DNA of 64,000 bases from Turnera subulata (GCA_028386065.3 JAKUCV010003357.1:38255-102254), one strand, 5' to 3'. Positions 44,701-59,117 are shown, counted from the first letter of the stretch. The notes: generated by a model not told the origin, from the sequence alone. Program-made: numbers and translations.

Positions 44701-47700
44701 GTACACACGCGAATAAAATTCCACTCCTACTACCTGCAAAAGTTCAGATTTTTCTAAGGTGTGGAAGTCCAACTTTTAATTTTTGGAACAATTAAAATCT
44801 TGAAGTCGGGAAAAATCGAAAAGCACCTCAGATGAGCTCAAAATGTCCGGGGAAGGCATCCAAAAATCCTTAAAAATCATCCCTAAATTTTTTAAGTCTT
44901 CTTAGGTAGCATTTGACATGGTGGATTTGGAGATTGCTCTTATGCATTGGTTCACTGGGCCTTTGGTGCGCTATTGGGGCACCATTGGGGCGCCACTGGT
45001 GCGCGATTGGTGCGCGATTGGTGCGATTTTTGAGTTTTGAGCGGAAATTTTGTACACACACCAATAAAAAGCCAATCCAACTACGTGAAAAATTTCAGAT
45101 TTTTCTGAGAAGTGGAAGTCTGACTTTTTATTTTTGGAACAATTAAAATCCCGTAAATCGGGAAAAATGGAAAAGCACCTCAGATGAGCTCAAAATGTCC
45201 GGGGAAGGCATCCAGAAATCCTTAGAAATCATCCTATATTTGTGGAATCGTCTTAGGTAGAATTTTACATGGTGGATTTGGAGATTGCTCTTATGCATTG
45301 GTTCACTGGGCCATTGGGGCGCTATAGAGGCGCCATTGGCGCGCCATTAATGCGCTATTGGTGTGCCAATGGGGCGCCATTTGTGCGATTTTTGAATTTT
45401 GAGCTGACATTTTGATTTTTGAATTTTGTGCTGAAATTTTGTACACACACCAATAAAAATCCAATCCAACTACCTGAAAAATTTCAGATTTTTCTGAGAT
45501 GTAGATATCGGACTTTTTATTTTTTGAACAATTAAAATTCTGTAAATCGGAAAAAATAGAAATGCACCTCTAATGACCTCAAAATGTCCCAGGAAGGCAT
45601 CCAAAAATCCTTATAAATCATCCCCATATTTTTGGAATCATCTTAGGTAGCATTTGACATGGTGGATTTGGAGATTGCTCATTGGTGCGCCATTGGTGCG
45701 CTATTGGTGCGATTTTTGAGTTTTGAGCTGAAATTTTTATTTTTTAATTTTGAGCAGAAATTTTGCACACACACCAATAAAAACCCATTTCAACTACCTG
45801 CAAAATTTGCAATTTTTCTGAAATGTGGAAGTTGGATTTTTTTTTCGAACAATTAAAATCCCTTAAATCGGAAAAAATGGAAAAACACCTTAGATGACCT
45901 CAAAATGTCTGAGGAAGGGATTCAAAAATCCTTATAAATCGTCCCCTTGTTTGTGGAATCATCTTAGGTAGCATTTGACATTGTGGATTTGGAGATTGCT
46001 CATTGGTGCGCCATTGGTGCGCTATTGGTACGATTTTTGAGTTTTGAGCTGAAATTTTTTACACACACGAATAAAAATCCACTCCAACTACCTGCAAAAT
46101 TTCAGATTTTTTGGAGATGTGGAAGTCCCATTTTTTAATTTTGGAACAATTAAAATCCCGTAAATCGGAAAAAATGGAAAACCTCAGATGACCTCAAAAT
46201 GTCCGAGGAAGGAATTCAAAAATCACTATAAATCATCCCCATATTTGTGGAATCATCTTAGGTAGCATTTGACATGGTCGATTTGGAGATTGCTCATTGG
46301 TGCGCTATTGATGCGATTTTTGAGTTTGGAGCTGAAATTTTAATTTTTAAGTTTTGAGCTGAAATTTTGCACAGGCACGAATAAAAATCCAGTCCAACTA
46401 CCTGCAAAGGTTCAGATTTTTCTGAGAAGTGGATGTCCGACTTTTTAATTTTTGGAAAAATTAAAATCCCGTATATCGGGAAAAATGGAAAAGCACCTCA
46501 GATGACCTCAAAATGTCCGAGGAAGGCAACCGAAAATCCTTATAAATCATCCCAAAATTTGTGGAATCATCTTAGGTCGAATTTGACATGGTGGATTTGG
46601 AGATTGCTCATTGGTGCGCCATTGGTGCGCTATCGGTGCGCTACTGGTGCGTTTTTTGAGTTTTGAGCTGAAATTTTGATGTTTGAGTTTTGAGCTGAAA
46701 TTTTGTACACACACGAAAAAAAATCCACTCCAACTACCTGCAAAATTTCAAATTTTTCTGAGAAGTGGAAGTCCAACTTTTAATTTTTGGAACAATTAAA
46801 ATCCCGTAAATCGAGAAAAATAGAAAAGCACCTCAGATGACCTCAAAATATCCGAGGAAGGGATCCAAAAGTCCTTATAAATCGTCCCCATATTTGTGCA
46901 ATCATCTTAGGTAGCATTTGACATGGTGGAAGACCTCAATGGTGCGCCATTGGTGCGCTGTTGGTGCGATTTTTGAGTTTTGAGCTGAAATTTTGTACAC
47001 ACAAGAAAAAACATCCACTCCAACTACCTGCAAAATTTCAAATTTTTTTGAGATATGGAAGTCCGACTTTTTATTTTTGGAATATTTTAAATCCCATAAA
47101 TCAGAAAAAGTTTAAATTTTGATTTTTGAATTTTGAGCTGAAATTTTGTACACACACCAATAAAAATCCAATCCAACTACCTGAAAAATTTCAAATTTTT
47201 TTAAGATGTGGATATTGGACTTTTTATTTTTGGAACAATTAAAATTCTGTAAATCAGAAAAAAAATGGAAAAGCACCTCAGATGACCTCAAAATGTCCGA
47301 GGAAGGCATCCAAAAATCCTTATAAATCATCTCTATATTTTTGGAATCATCTTAGGTAGCATTCTATGTGGTGGATTTGGAGATTTTCACTGGGCCATTG
47401 GTGCGCCATTGATGCGCTATTGGGGCGCCATTAGTGCAATTTTTGAGTTTTGAGCTGAAATTTTGATTTTTCAGTTTTGAGCTGAAATTTTGTACAAACA
47501 CCAATAAAAATCCAAGCCAACTACCTGCAAAATTTCTGATTTTTCTGAGAAGTGGACGTCCGACATTTTATTTTTGGAACAATTTAAATCCCGTAAATCG
47601 GGAAAAATGGAAAAGCACCTCAGATGAGCTCACTATGTCCGAGGAAGGCAACCAAAATCCTTATAAATCATCCCCATATTTGCGGAATCTTCTTAGGTCG

Positions 47701-49900
47701 CATTTGACATGGTGGATTTGGAGATTGCTCTTATGCGTTGGTTCACTGGGCCATTGGTGCGCTATTGGGGCACCATTGGGGCGCTATTGGTGCTCGATTG
47801 GTGCGATTTTTGAGATTTGAGCTGAAATTTTGATTTTTGAGTTTAGTGCAGAAATGTTGTACACACACCAATGAAAATCCAATCCAACTTCCTGCCAAAT
47901 TTCAGATTTTTCTGAGAAATGGAAGTCCGACTTTTCATTTTTGGAACAATTAAAATTCCGTAAATCGGGAAAAATGGAAAAGCACCTCAGATGAGCTCAA
48001 AATGTCCCGGGAAGGCATCCAAAAATCCTTGTTAATCATCCTCATATTTGTGGAATCATATTAGGTAGCATTTTACATGGTGGATTTGGAGATTGCTCTT
48101 ATGCATTGGTTCACTGGGCCATTGGGGAGCTATATGGGTGCAATTGGTGCGGCACTGAAGCGCTATTGGGGCGCCATTGGTGTGCATTGTGGCGCCATTG
48201 GTGCGATTTTTGAGTTTTGTGCTGAATTTTGATTTTTGAATTTTGCGCTGAAATTTTGAACACACACCAACAAAAATCCAATCCAACTACCTGCGAAATT
48301 TCAGATATTTCTGAGAAGTGGAAGTCTGAATTTTTATTTTTGGAACACTTAAAATCCCGTAAATCAGAAAAAATAGAAACTTTGAATTTTGAATTTTGAT
48401 CTGAAATTTTGTACACACCAATAAAAATCCAGTCAAGCAACCTGAAAAACTTCAGATTTTTTTGAGATGTGGATATCGGACTATTTATTTTTGTAACAAT
48501 TAAAATCCTGTAAATTGGAAAAAAAAATAGAAAAGCACCTCAGATGACCTCAAAATGTCCAAGGAAGGCATCCAAAAATCCTTATAAATCATCCCCATAT
48601 TTTTGGAATCATCTTAGGTAGCATTTGACATGGTGGATTTGGAGATGGCTCATTGGTGCACCGTTGGTGCGCTATTGGTGCGATTTTTGAGTTTTGAGCT
48701 GAAATATTTATTTTTGAGTTTTGAGCTGAAATTTTTATTTTTGAGATTGGAGCTGAAATTTTGTACACACACGAATAAAAATCCAGTCCAACTACCTGCA
48801 AAATTTCAGAATTTTCTGAGATGTGGAAGTCCGACTTTTTATTTTTGGAACAATTAAAATCCCGTAAATCGGGAAAAATGGAAAAGCATCTTAGATGAGC
48901 TCAAAATGTCCGGGGAAGGCATCCAAAAATCCTTATAAATCATCCCCATATTTGTGGAATCATCTTAGGTAGTATTTGACATGGTGGGTTTGGAGATTGC
49001 TCTTATGCATTGGTTCACTGGGCCATTGGTGCGCTATTGGGGCGCCATTGGGGCGCCAATGGGGCACTATTAGTGCGCCATTTGTGCGATTTTTGAGTTT
49101 TGAGCTGAAATTTTGATTTTTTAATTTTGAGCTGAAATTTCGTACACACACCAACAAGAATCCAATCCAACTACCTGCCAAATTTCAGATTTTTCTGAGA
49201 AGTGGAAGTCGGATTTTGTATTTTTGGAACAAATAAAATCCGGTAAATCAGAAAAAATGGAAATTTTAATTTTTGAATTTTGAGCTGAAATTTTGCACAC
49301 ACACCAATAAAAAACCAATCCAGCTACGTGAAAAATTTTTAACTTTTCTGTAATGTGGAAGTCGGACTTTTTATTTTTGGACAATTAAAATCCCGTAAAT
49401 CGGGAAAAATGGAAAAGCATCTTAGATGAGCTCAAAATGTCCGGGGAAGGCATCCAAAAATCCATATAAATCATTCCCATATTTGTGGAATCATCTTAGG
49501 TAGCATTTGACATGGTGGATTTGGAGATTGCTCTTATGCATTGGTTCACTGGGCCATTGGTGTGCTATTGGGGCGCTATTGGTGCAATTTTTGAGTTTTG
49601 AGCTGAAATTTTGATTTTTGATTTTTGTGCTTAATTTTTTTACAAAGATCAACAAAAATCCAATCCAACTGCCTGCAAAATTTCAGATTTTTCTGAGTTA
49701 TGGAAGTTCGACTTTTTATTTTTGAACAATTTAAATCCCGTAAATCGAGAAAAATGGAAAACACCTCAGATGAGCTCAATTTGTCCTGGGAAGGCTTCCA
49801 AAAAACATTATAAATCATCCCTTTTTTTTTTGGAATCTTCTTAGGTAGCATTTGACATGGTGGATTTGGAGATTGCTCATATGCATTGGTTCACTGGGCC
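35761..49900. repeat. Satellite central segment, mostly long-form monomers
   Basis: Most monomers here are the long form, in which GATTGCTC is followed by TTATGCATTGGTTCACTGGG before the 11-bp run. Several are broken: about 36790-36812 (jump from TTTTCTGTGCTTTTCC into a T-rich stretch and the minisatellite), 39135 (part of the CCTTATAAATC region missing), 40097 (dyad region missing), 41228 and 46930. A pair of related multi-monomer segments starts near 42690 and 44550, sharing the rare CCATAGGCGCGCC variant. No gene is seen. Confidence 0.7.
42559..42641. repeat. 42-bp local tandem duplication
   Basis: Two adjacent copies of about 42 bp run from AAAGCACCTCAGATGAGCAC through GTCCGAGGAAGGCAACC. 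They differ at a few bases (CACCTC versus CACATC, GGAAGG versus GGATTG). The unit falls across the GAGCTC region of a monomer and is not a normal part of the monomer. Confidence 0.85.
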
Positions 49901-52900
49901 ATTGGTGCGCTATTGAGGCGCCATTGGTGCGATTTTTGAGTTTGGAGCTGAAATTTTGATTTTTAATTTTTGTGCTTAAATTTTGAACAGAGGACAATAA
50001 AAATTCAATCCAACTACCTGAAAAATTTCAGATTTTTCTAAGTTGTGGAATTTCGGCTTTTTATTTTTGAAACAATTAAAATCCCGTAAATCGGAAAAAA
50101 TGGAAAAGCACCTCAGATGACCTCAAAATGTCCGAAGAAGGCAGCCAAAAAATCATATAAATCATCCCCATATTTGTGGAATCATCTTAGGTCGCATTTG
50201 ACATGGTGGATTTGGAAATTGCCCATTGGTGCGCCATTGGTGCGCTATTGGTGCGATTTTTGTGTTTTGAGCTGAAATTTTGATTTTTGAGTTTTGAGCT
50301 AAAATTTTGTACACACACGAATAAAAATCCACTCCAACTACCTGAAAAATTTCAGACGTTTCTGAGAATTGGAATTCCAACTTTTAATTTTTTGAACAAT
50401 TAAAATCCCGTAAATCGGGAAAAATGGAAAAGCACCTCAGATGAGCTCAAAATGTCCGGGGAAGGCTTCCAAAAATCCTTATAAATCATCCACATATTTT
50501 TGGAATCATCTTATGTAGCATTTGTCATGGTGGATTTTGAGACTGCTTTTACGCGTTGGTTTAATGGGCCATTGGGGCGCCAATGGGGCGCTATTGGTGC
50601 GCCATTGATGCGCTATTGGGGGGCTATTGGTGCGCCAATGGTGCTATTTTTGAGTTTTCAGCTAAAATTTTGATTTTTGAGTTTTGAGGTGAAATTTTGT
50701 ATACACACCAATAAAAATCCACGCCAACTACATGAAAAATTTCAGATTTTTCAGAGTAGTGAAAGTCTGACTTTTTATTTTTGGAACGATTAAAATCCCG
50801 TAAATCGGGAAAAATGGAAAAGCACCTCAGATGAGCTCAAAATGTCTGGGGAAGGCATCCAAAAATCCTTATAAATCATCCCCATATTTTAGGAGTCATC
50901 TTAGGTAGCATTTGACATGGTAGATTAGGAGATTGCTCATTGGTGTGCCATTGGTGCGCTATTGATGCGATTTTTGAGTTTTGAGCTGAACTTTTGTACA
51001 CATACCAATAAAAATCCAATTCAACTACCTGCAAAATTTCAGATTTTTCTGAGATGTGGAAGTCCGACTTTTTATTTTTGGAACAATTAAAATCCTGTAA
51101 GTCGGGAAAAATGGAAAAGCACCTCAGATGACCTTAAAATGTCCGAGAAAGGCATCCAAAAATCCTTATAAATCATGTTCATATTTTTGGAATCATCTTA
51201 GGTAGCGTTTGACATGGTGGATTTTCAGATTGCTCATTGGTGCGCCATTGGTGCGCTATTGATGCGATTTTTGAGTTTTGAGCTGAAATTTTGATTTTTG
51301 AAATCGGGAAAAATGGTAATGCACCTTAGACGAGCTCAAAATGTCCGGGGAAGGCATCCAAAAATCCGTATAAATCATCCCCATATTTTCGGAGTCATCT
51401 TAGGTAGCATTTGACATGGTGGATTAGGAGATTGCTCATTGGTGCGCCATTGGTGAGCTATTGATGCGATTTTTGAGTTTTGAGCTGAAATTTTGTACAC
51501 ATACCAATAAAAATCCAATTCAACTACTTGAAAAATTTCAGACTTTTCTGAGATGTGGAAGTCCGACTTTTTATTTTTGGAACAATTAAAATCCTGTAAA
51601 TCGGGAAAAATGGAAAAGCACCTCAGATGACCTCAAAATGTCCGAGGAAGGAATCCAAAAATCCTTATAAATCATGCCCATATTTTTGGAATCATCTTAG
51701 GTAGCATTTGACATGGTGGATTTTCAAATTGCTCATTGGTGCGCTATTGATGCGATTTTTGAGTTTTGAGCTGAAATTTTTTATTTTTGAGTTTTGAGCT
51801 GAAATTTTGTACACGCCAATAAAAATCCATTCCAACTACCTGAAAAATTTCATATTTTTCTGAGAAGTGGAAGTCCGACTTTTTATTTTTGGAACAATTA
51901 AAATCTCGTAAATCGGGAAAAATGGAAAAGCACCATAGATGACCTCAAAATGTCCGAGGAAGGCAAAAAAAATCCTTATAAATCATTCCCATATTTGTGG
52001 AATCATCTTAGGTAGCATTTGACATGGTGGATTTGGAGATTGCTCATTGGTGCGCCATTGGGGCGCTATTGGTGCGATTTTTAAGTTTTGAGCTGATTTT
52101 TTTTTTTTTTTGAGTTTTGAGCTGAAATTTTGTTCACATACCAATAAAAATCGAGCCCAACTACCTGCAAAATTTCAGATTTTTCTGAGATGTGGAAGTC
52201 CGACTTTTTTATGTTTGGAACAATTAAAATCCCGTAAATCGGGAGAAATGGAAAAGCACCATAGAAGAGCTCAAAATGTCCGGGGAAGGCATCCAAAAAT
52301 CCTTATAATTCATCCCCATATTTGTGGAATCATCTTAGGTAGCATTTGACATGGTGGATTTGGAGATTGCTCTTCTGCATTGGTTCACTGGCGATTGGTC
52401 CGCTATTGGGGCACCGTTGGGGCGCCATTGGTGCGCTATTGGTGCGCCAATGGTGCGATTTTTGAGTTTTGAGCTGAAATTTTGATTTTTGAAATCGGGA
52501 AAAATGGTAATGCACCTTAGACGGGCTCAAAATGTCCGGGGAAGGCATCCAAAAATCCGTATAAATCATCCCATATTTTCGGAGTCATCTTAGGTAGCAT
52601 TTGACATGGTGGATTTGGAGATTGCTCATTGGTGCGCCATTGGTATGCTATTGAAGCGATTTTTGAGTTTTGAGCTGAAATTTTTTATTTTTGAGTTTTG
52701 AGCTGAAATTTTGTACACACGCCAATAAAAATCCAATCCAACTACCTGAAAAACTTCAGATTTGTCTGAGATGTGGATGTCCGAATTTTTATTTTTGGAA
52801 CAATTAAAATCCCGTAAATCGGGAAAAATGGAATAGCACCTCAGATGACCTCAAAATGTCCGAGGAAGGCATCCAAAAATCCTTGTAAATCATCCCCATA

Positions 52901-55900
52901 TTTGTGGAATCATCATAGGTTGCATTAGACATGGTGGATTTTGAGATTGCTCTTTGGTGCGCCATTGGTGCGCTATTGATGCGATTTTTGAGTTTTGAGC
53001 TGAAATTTTGATTTTTGAGTTTTGAGATGAAATTTTGTACACACACGAATTAAAATCCAGTTAACTACCTGCACGAATTTAGAATTTTCTGAGACGTGGA
53101 AGTCCGACTTTTAAATTTTTGGAACAATTAAAATCCCGTAAATCGGGAAAATTGGAAAAGCACCTTAAATGACCTCAAAATGTCCGAGGAACGCATCTAA
53201 TAATCCTTAAAAATCTTCCCCATATTTGAGGAATCATCTTACGTAGCATTTCACATGGTGGATTTGGAGATTTCTCATTGATGCGCCATTGGTGCGCTAT
53301 TGTTGCGATTTTTGAGTTTTGAGCTGAAATTTTAAATTTTAATTTTTTAGCTAAAACTTTTTACACACATGAATAAAACTTCAGTCCTACTACCTGCAAA
53401 TTTTCAGAATTTTATGAGAAGTGGAAGTCCGATTTTTTATTTTTGGAACAATTAAAATCCCGTAAATCGGGAAAAATAGAAAAGCAACTCAGATGACCTC
53501 AAAATGTCCGAGGAAGGCATCTAATAATGCTTAAAACTCTTCCCCATATTTTTGGAATCATCTTAGGTAGCATTTGACAAGGTGGATTTGGAGATTGCTC
53601 ATTGGTGCGCCAATGGTGCGATTTTTGAGTTTTGAGTTGAAATTTTGATTTTTTGTGCTGAGATTTTGTACACACACGAATAAAAATACAGTCCAACTAC
53701 TTGCAAAATTTAAGATTTTTCTGATATGCGGAAGTCCGACTTTTTATTTTTGAACCATTAAAATCCCGTAAATCGCGAAAAGTGGAAAAGCATCTTGGAT
53801 GAGCTCAAAATGTCCGGGGAAGGCGTCCAAAAATCCTTATAATCATCCCATATTTTCGGAGTCATCTTAGGTAGCATTTGACATGGTCGATTTGGAGATT
53901 GCTCTTTGGTGTGCCATTGGTGCGCTATTGATGCGATTTTTGAATTTTTAGCTGCAATTTTAATTATTGAGTTTTGAGCTGAAAGTTTGTACACACACGA
54001 ATTAAAATCCAGTCAACTACCTGCAAGATTTCAGATTTTTCTGAGACATGGAAGTCCGACTTTTAAATTTTTGGAACATTTAAAATCCCGTAAATCGGTA
54101 TAATTGGAAAAGCACCTCAGATGACCTCAAAATGTCCGAGGAAGGCAACCAAAAATCCTTATAAATCATCCCCATATTTGTGGAATCGTCTTAGGTAGCA
54201 TTTGACATGGTGGACTTGGAGATTGCTAATTGTTGCGCCATTGGTGCGCCATTGGTGCGCTATTGGGGCGCCATTGGTGCGCCATTGGTGCGCGATTGGT
54301 GCGCCATTGGTGCGTATTGTTGCGATTTTTGAGTTTTGAGCTGAAATTTTGATTTTTGAGTTTTGAGCTGAAATTTTTATTTTTTTATTTTTGAGCTGAA
54401 AATATTTACATACATGAATAAAAATCATGTCCTACTACCTGCAAATTTTCAGATTTTTCTGAGAGGTGGAAGTCCGACTTTTTATTTTTGGAACAATTAA
54501 AATCCCGTAAATCGGGAAAAATGGAAAAGCACCTCAGATGACCTCAAAATGTCTGAAGAAAGCATCTAAAAATCCTTAAAAATCTTCCCCATATTTGTGG
54601 AATCGTCTTGGGTAGCATTTGACTTGGTGGATTTGGAGATTGCTCACTGGTGCGCCATTGGTGCGGTATTGATGCAATTTTTGAGTTTTGAGCTGAAATT
54701 TTGTACACACACAAATAAAAATACAGTGAACTACCCGCAAAATTTCAGATTTTTCTGAGACGTGGAAGTCCGACTTTTTAATTTTTGGAACAATTAAAAT
54801 CCTGTAAATCGGGAAAAATGGAAAAGCACCTCAAATGACCTCAAAATGTCAGAGGAAGGCATCCAAAAATCCTTATAAATCATCCCCATATTTTTGGAAT
54901 CATCTTAGGTAGCATTTGAGAAGGTGGATTTGGAGATTGCTCAATGGCGCGCCATTGAGGCGCCATTGGTGCGCTCTTGGGGCGCCATTGGTGCGGTATT
55001 GGTGCGATTTTTGGGTTTTGAAATGAAATTTTGAGTTTTAAGTTTTGTGCTTAAATTTTGTACACACATTAATAAAAATTCAGTTCTACTACCTGCAAAA
55101 TTTCAGAATTTTCTGAGATGTGGAAGTCCAACTTTTTATTTTCGGAACAATTAAAATCCCATAAATCGAGAAAAATGGAAAAACACCTCAGAAGACCACA
55201 AATGTCCGAGGAAGTCATCCAAAAATCATTATAAATCATCCCCATATTTGTGGAATCATCTTAGGTAGCATTTGACATGGTGGACTTGGAGATTGCTCAT
55301 TGGTGCGCCATTGGTGCGCTATTGACGCGATTTTTGAGTTTTGAGCTGAAATTTTGATTTTTGAGTTTTGAGCAGAAATTTTGTATACACACGAATAAAA
55401 AACCAGTCAACTACCTGCAAAATTTCAGATTTTTCTGAGATGTGGAAGAACGACTTTTTAATTTTTGGAACAATTAAAATCCTGTAAATCGGGAAAAATT
55501 GGAAAGCACCTCAAATGACCTCAAAATGTTCGAGGAAGGCATCCAAAAATCGCTATAAATCATCCCCATATTAGTGGAATCATCTTAGGTAGCATTTGAC
55601 ATGGTGGATTTGGAGATTGCTCATTGGGGCGCCAATGGTGCGCTATTGGTGCGATTTTTAAGTTTTGAGCTGAAATTTTGATTTTTGACTTTTGAGCGTA
55701 AATTTTGTACACACAAGAATTAAATTTCAGTCCTACTACCTGCAAAATTTCAGAGTTTTCTCAGATGTGGAAGTCCAACTTTTTATGTTGGGAACAATTA
55801 AAAACCCTTAAATCAAGAAAAATGGAAAGGCACCTTAGATGAGCTCAAAATGTCACGGGAAGGCATCCAAAAATCCTTATAAATCATTCCCATAGTTGTG

Positions 55901-58900
55901 GAATCGTCTTAGGTAGCATTTGACATGGTGGATTTGGAGATTGCTCTTATGCATTGGTTCACTGGGCCACTGGTGCGCTATTGGGGCGCCAATGGGGCAC
56001 CATTGGTGCGCGATTGGTGTGCCATTGGTGCGATTTTTGAGTTATGAGCTGAAATTTTCTACACACACCAAAAAAAATCCAGTCCAACTCATCTTAGGCA
56101 GCATTTTACAGGGTGGAATTTGGAGACTGCTCTTAAGCATTGGTTCACTGGGCCATTGGGGCGCCATTGGGGCGCTATTGGTCCGCCATTGGTGAGCTAT
56201 TGGTGCAATTTTTGAGTTTTGAGCTGAAATTCTTATTTTTGAGCTTTCAGCTGAAATTTTGTACAAACAACAATAAAAATCCAATCCAACTACCTGCAAA
56301 ATTTTAGATTCTTCTGAGAAATGGAAGTCCGACTTTTTATTTTTGGAACAATTAAAATCCCATAAATCGGGAAAAATGGAAAAGCACCTCAGATGACCTC
56401 AAAATGTCCAGGGAAGGCATCCAAAAATCCTTATAAATCATCCCCATATTTGTCGAATCATCTTAGGTAGCGTTTGACATGGTGGATTTGGAGATTGCTC
56501 TTATGCATTGGCTCATTGGGCCATTGGTGCGCTATTGGGGCACCACTAGTGCGCCATTGATGCGCTATTGGTGCGCCATAGGTGCGAATTTTGAGCTTTG
56601 AGCTGAAATTTTGATTTTCCAGTTTTGTGCTGAAATTTTGTACACACACCAATAACAATCCAATCCAACTACCTGTAAAATTTCAGAATTTTCTGAGAAG
56701 TGGATGTCCAACTTTTTATTTTTGGAACAATTAAAATCCCGTAAATCGGGAAATATGGAAAAGCTCCTCAGATGAGCTCAAAATGTCCGGGCAAGGAATA
56801 AAAAAATCCTTATAAATCATACCCATATTTGTGGAATCATTTTAGGTAGAGTTTGACATGGTGGAATTGCAGATTGCTCTTACGCTTTGGTTCAGTGGGC
56901 CAATGGGGCGCCATTGGTGCGCTATTGGGGCGCCACTGGTGTGATTTTTGAGTTTTAAGCTTAAATTTTTAACAGAAACCAATAGAAACCAATCCAACTA
57001 CCTGCAAAACTTCAGAATTTTCTGAGATGTGGAAGTCCGACTTTTCATTTTTGGAACAATTAAAATCCCATAAATTGGGAAAAATGGAAAAGCACCCCAG
57101 ACGAGCACAAAATGTCCGGGGAAGGCATCCAAAAATCCTTATAATCATCCCCAAATTTTTGGAATAATCTTATGTAGCATTTGACATGGTGGATTTGGTG
57201 TGCCATTGGTGCGCTATTGGTGCGCCATTGGTGCGCTATTGATGCGCTATTGGTACTTTTTTTGAGTTTTGAACGGAAATTTTCATTTTTGGGTTTTAAG
57301 CTGAAATCATGTACACACACCAATAAAAATTCAGTCCAACTACCTGAGAAATTTCAGAATTTTCTGAGATGTGGAAGTCCGACTTTTTACTTTTGGAACA
57401 ATTAAAATCCCGTGAATCAGGAAAAATGGAAAAAGCACCTTGGAAAAGCTCAAAATGCCCGGGGAAGGCATCCAAAAATCCTTATAATTCATCCCCATAT
57501 TTGTGGAATCATCTTAGGTAGCATTTGACATGGTGGATTTGGAGATTGCTCTTATGCATTGGTCACTAGGCCATTCGTGCGCTACTGGGGCGCCGTTGGG
57601 GCGCCATTGATGCGCTACTAGGGCGCTATTGGTGCACCAATGGGCCGCCATTGGCGCGATTTTTGAGTTTTGAGCTGAAATTTTGTTCACACACCAATAA
57701 AAATCCAATCCAACTACCTGCCAAAATTTCAGATTTTTCTGAGATATGGAAGTCCGACTTTTTATTTTTGGAACAATTAAAATTCCGTACAAAAAAATGG
57801 AAATCCTGATTTTTGAATTTTGTGCTGAAATTTTGCATAGACACCAATAAAAATCCAATCCAACTACCTGCAAAATTTGCAATTTTTTCTGAGATGTGGA
57901 AGTCGGACTTTTTATTTTTTGAACAATTAAAATCCCATAAATCGGAAAAAATGCAAAAGCACCTCAGATGAGCTCAAAATGTCCAAGGAAGGCATCCAAA
58001 AATCCTTATAAATCATCCCCATACTTTTTGAATCATCTTAGGTAGCATTTGACATGGTGGATTTGGAGATTGCTCAATGGTGCGCCATCGGGGCGCCATT
58101 GGTGCGATTTTTGAGTTTTGAGCTGAAATTTTGATTTTTGAGTTTTGAGCTGAAATTTTGTACATACACGAATTAAAATTTAGTCAACTACCTGCAAAAT
58201 TTCAGATTTTTCTGAGACATGGAAGTCCGATTTTTAAATTTTTGGAACAATTAAAATCCCAAAAATTGGGAAAACTGGAAAAGCACCTCAAATGACCTCA
58301 AAATGTCCGAGCAAGGCTTCCAAGAATCCTTATAAATCATCCCCGTATTTTTGGAATCATCTTAGGTAGCATTTGACATGGTGGATTTGGAGATTGCTCA
58401 TTGGTGCGCCATTGGTGCGCTATTGGGGCGCCATTGGTGCGCTATTGGTGCGATTTTTTAGTTTTGAGTTGAAATTTTGATTTTTGAGTTTTGAGCATAA
58501 ATTTCGTACAAACATGAATAAAAATCCAGTCCTACTACCTGCAAAATTTCAGAGTTTTCAGAGAAGTGGAAGTCCGACTTTATATTTTTGGAACAATTAA
58601 AATCCCGTAAATCGGGAAAAATGGAAATGAACCTCAGATGACCTCAAAATGTCCGAGGAAGGCTTCCAAAAATCCTTATAAATCATCCCCATATATATGG
58701 AATCATCTTAGGTAGCATTTGACATGGTGGATTTGGAGATTGCTCATTGGTGCGCTATTGATGCGATTTTTGAGTTTTGAGCTGAAATTTTGATTTTGAG
58801 TTTTGAGCTGAAATTTTGTACACACACGACTAAAAATCCAGTCAACTACCTGAAAAATTTCAGATTTTTCTGAGACGTGGACGTTCGATTTTTTAATTTT

Positions 58901-59117
58901 TGGAACAATTAAAATCCTGTAAATCGGGAAAAATGGAAAAGCACCTCAAATGACCACAAAATGTCCGAGGAAGGCATCCAAAAATCCTTATAAATCATCC
59001 CCATATTTGTGGAATCGTTTTAGGTAGCAATTGACATGCTGGATTTGGAGATTGCTCATTTGTGCGCCGTTGGTGCGCTATTGGGGCGCCATTGGTGCGC
59101 TATTGGGGCGCCACTGG
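49901..59117. repeat. Satellite higher-order block C, cut by a SIRE-like insertion
   Basis: Monomer order matches segment 1 (from 7.43 kb) and then block A/B: 49927 and 7441, 52948 and 10631, 54725 and 14501, 55283 and 15291, 56475 and 17140, and from 57.5 kb the order of 30.25-31.8 kb. About 850 bp corresponding to 29.4-30.2 kb are absent. It has no LTR fragment at the site matching 14723-14970. It ends at the SIRE-like LTR at 59118, so the array may continue beyond that element. Confidence 0.65.
54225..54330. repeat. Expanded 11-bp minisatellite patch
   Basis: About nine units in a row, mostly ATTGGTGCGCC with ATTGGTGCGCT, ATTGGGGCGCC and ATTGGTGCGCG variants, ending in a shortened TGCGTATTG unit. 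The run is purer than most and so probably recently expanded. Confidence 0.85.

Larger units (their letters stand above)
7426..59117. repeat. Giant satellite array, 320-390 bp monomers
   Basis: About 51.7 kb of one tandem family, all in the same orientation, broken only by an LTR fragment at 14723-14970. Monomer order on the plus strand: CTTAGGTAGCATTTGACATG; a run of 11-bp units such as ATTGGTGCGCC and ATTGGGGCGCC (about two to ten copies); one to three copies of a 27-bp unit containing GAGTTTTGAGCTGAAATTTT; ACACACACCAATAAAAATCC; dyad TCAGA-TTTT-TCTGA; AAGTCCGACTTTTTATTTTT; dyad TCCCG-TAAAT-CGGGA; GAGCTCAAAATGTCCGGGGA or a linked variant; CCTTATAAATCATCCCCATA. Basic spacing of the CTTAGGT block is about 320 bp (for example 8009, 8338, 8660, 8985), rising with extra 11-bp or 27-bp units. 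By eye most monomers look 80-95% alike. No gene, RNA gene or known satellite family is recognised. Copy number of the order of 150 is my estimate, not a count. Confidence 0.95.

Noticed and set aside
7426..59117. Dozens of minus-strand frames of 60-137 codons with recurring SAQNSKIKI and APIAHQWRTNG peptides
   Set aside because: They follow from repeat arithmetic: the 27-bp unit is in phase (nine codons) and three 11-bp units give eleven codons. The frames start and stop at varying points, shift between monomers, never exceed 140 codons and carry no domain.
7426..59117. CRISPR-like regular repeats
   Set aside because: The repeats are directly adjacent with no unique spacers, monomers are hundreds of bases long, and the sequence is plant nuclear.
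7426..59117. Telomeric, rDNA or organellar DNA inside the array
   Set aside because: No telomere-type short repeats, rRNA cores or organelle genes were seen in any segment.
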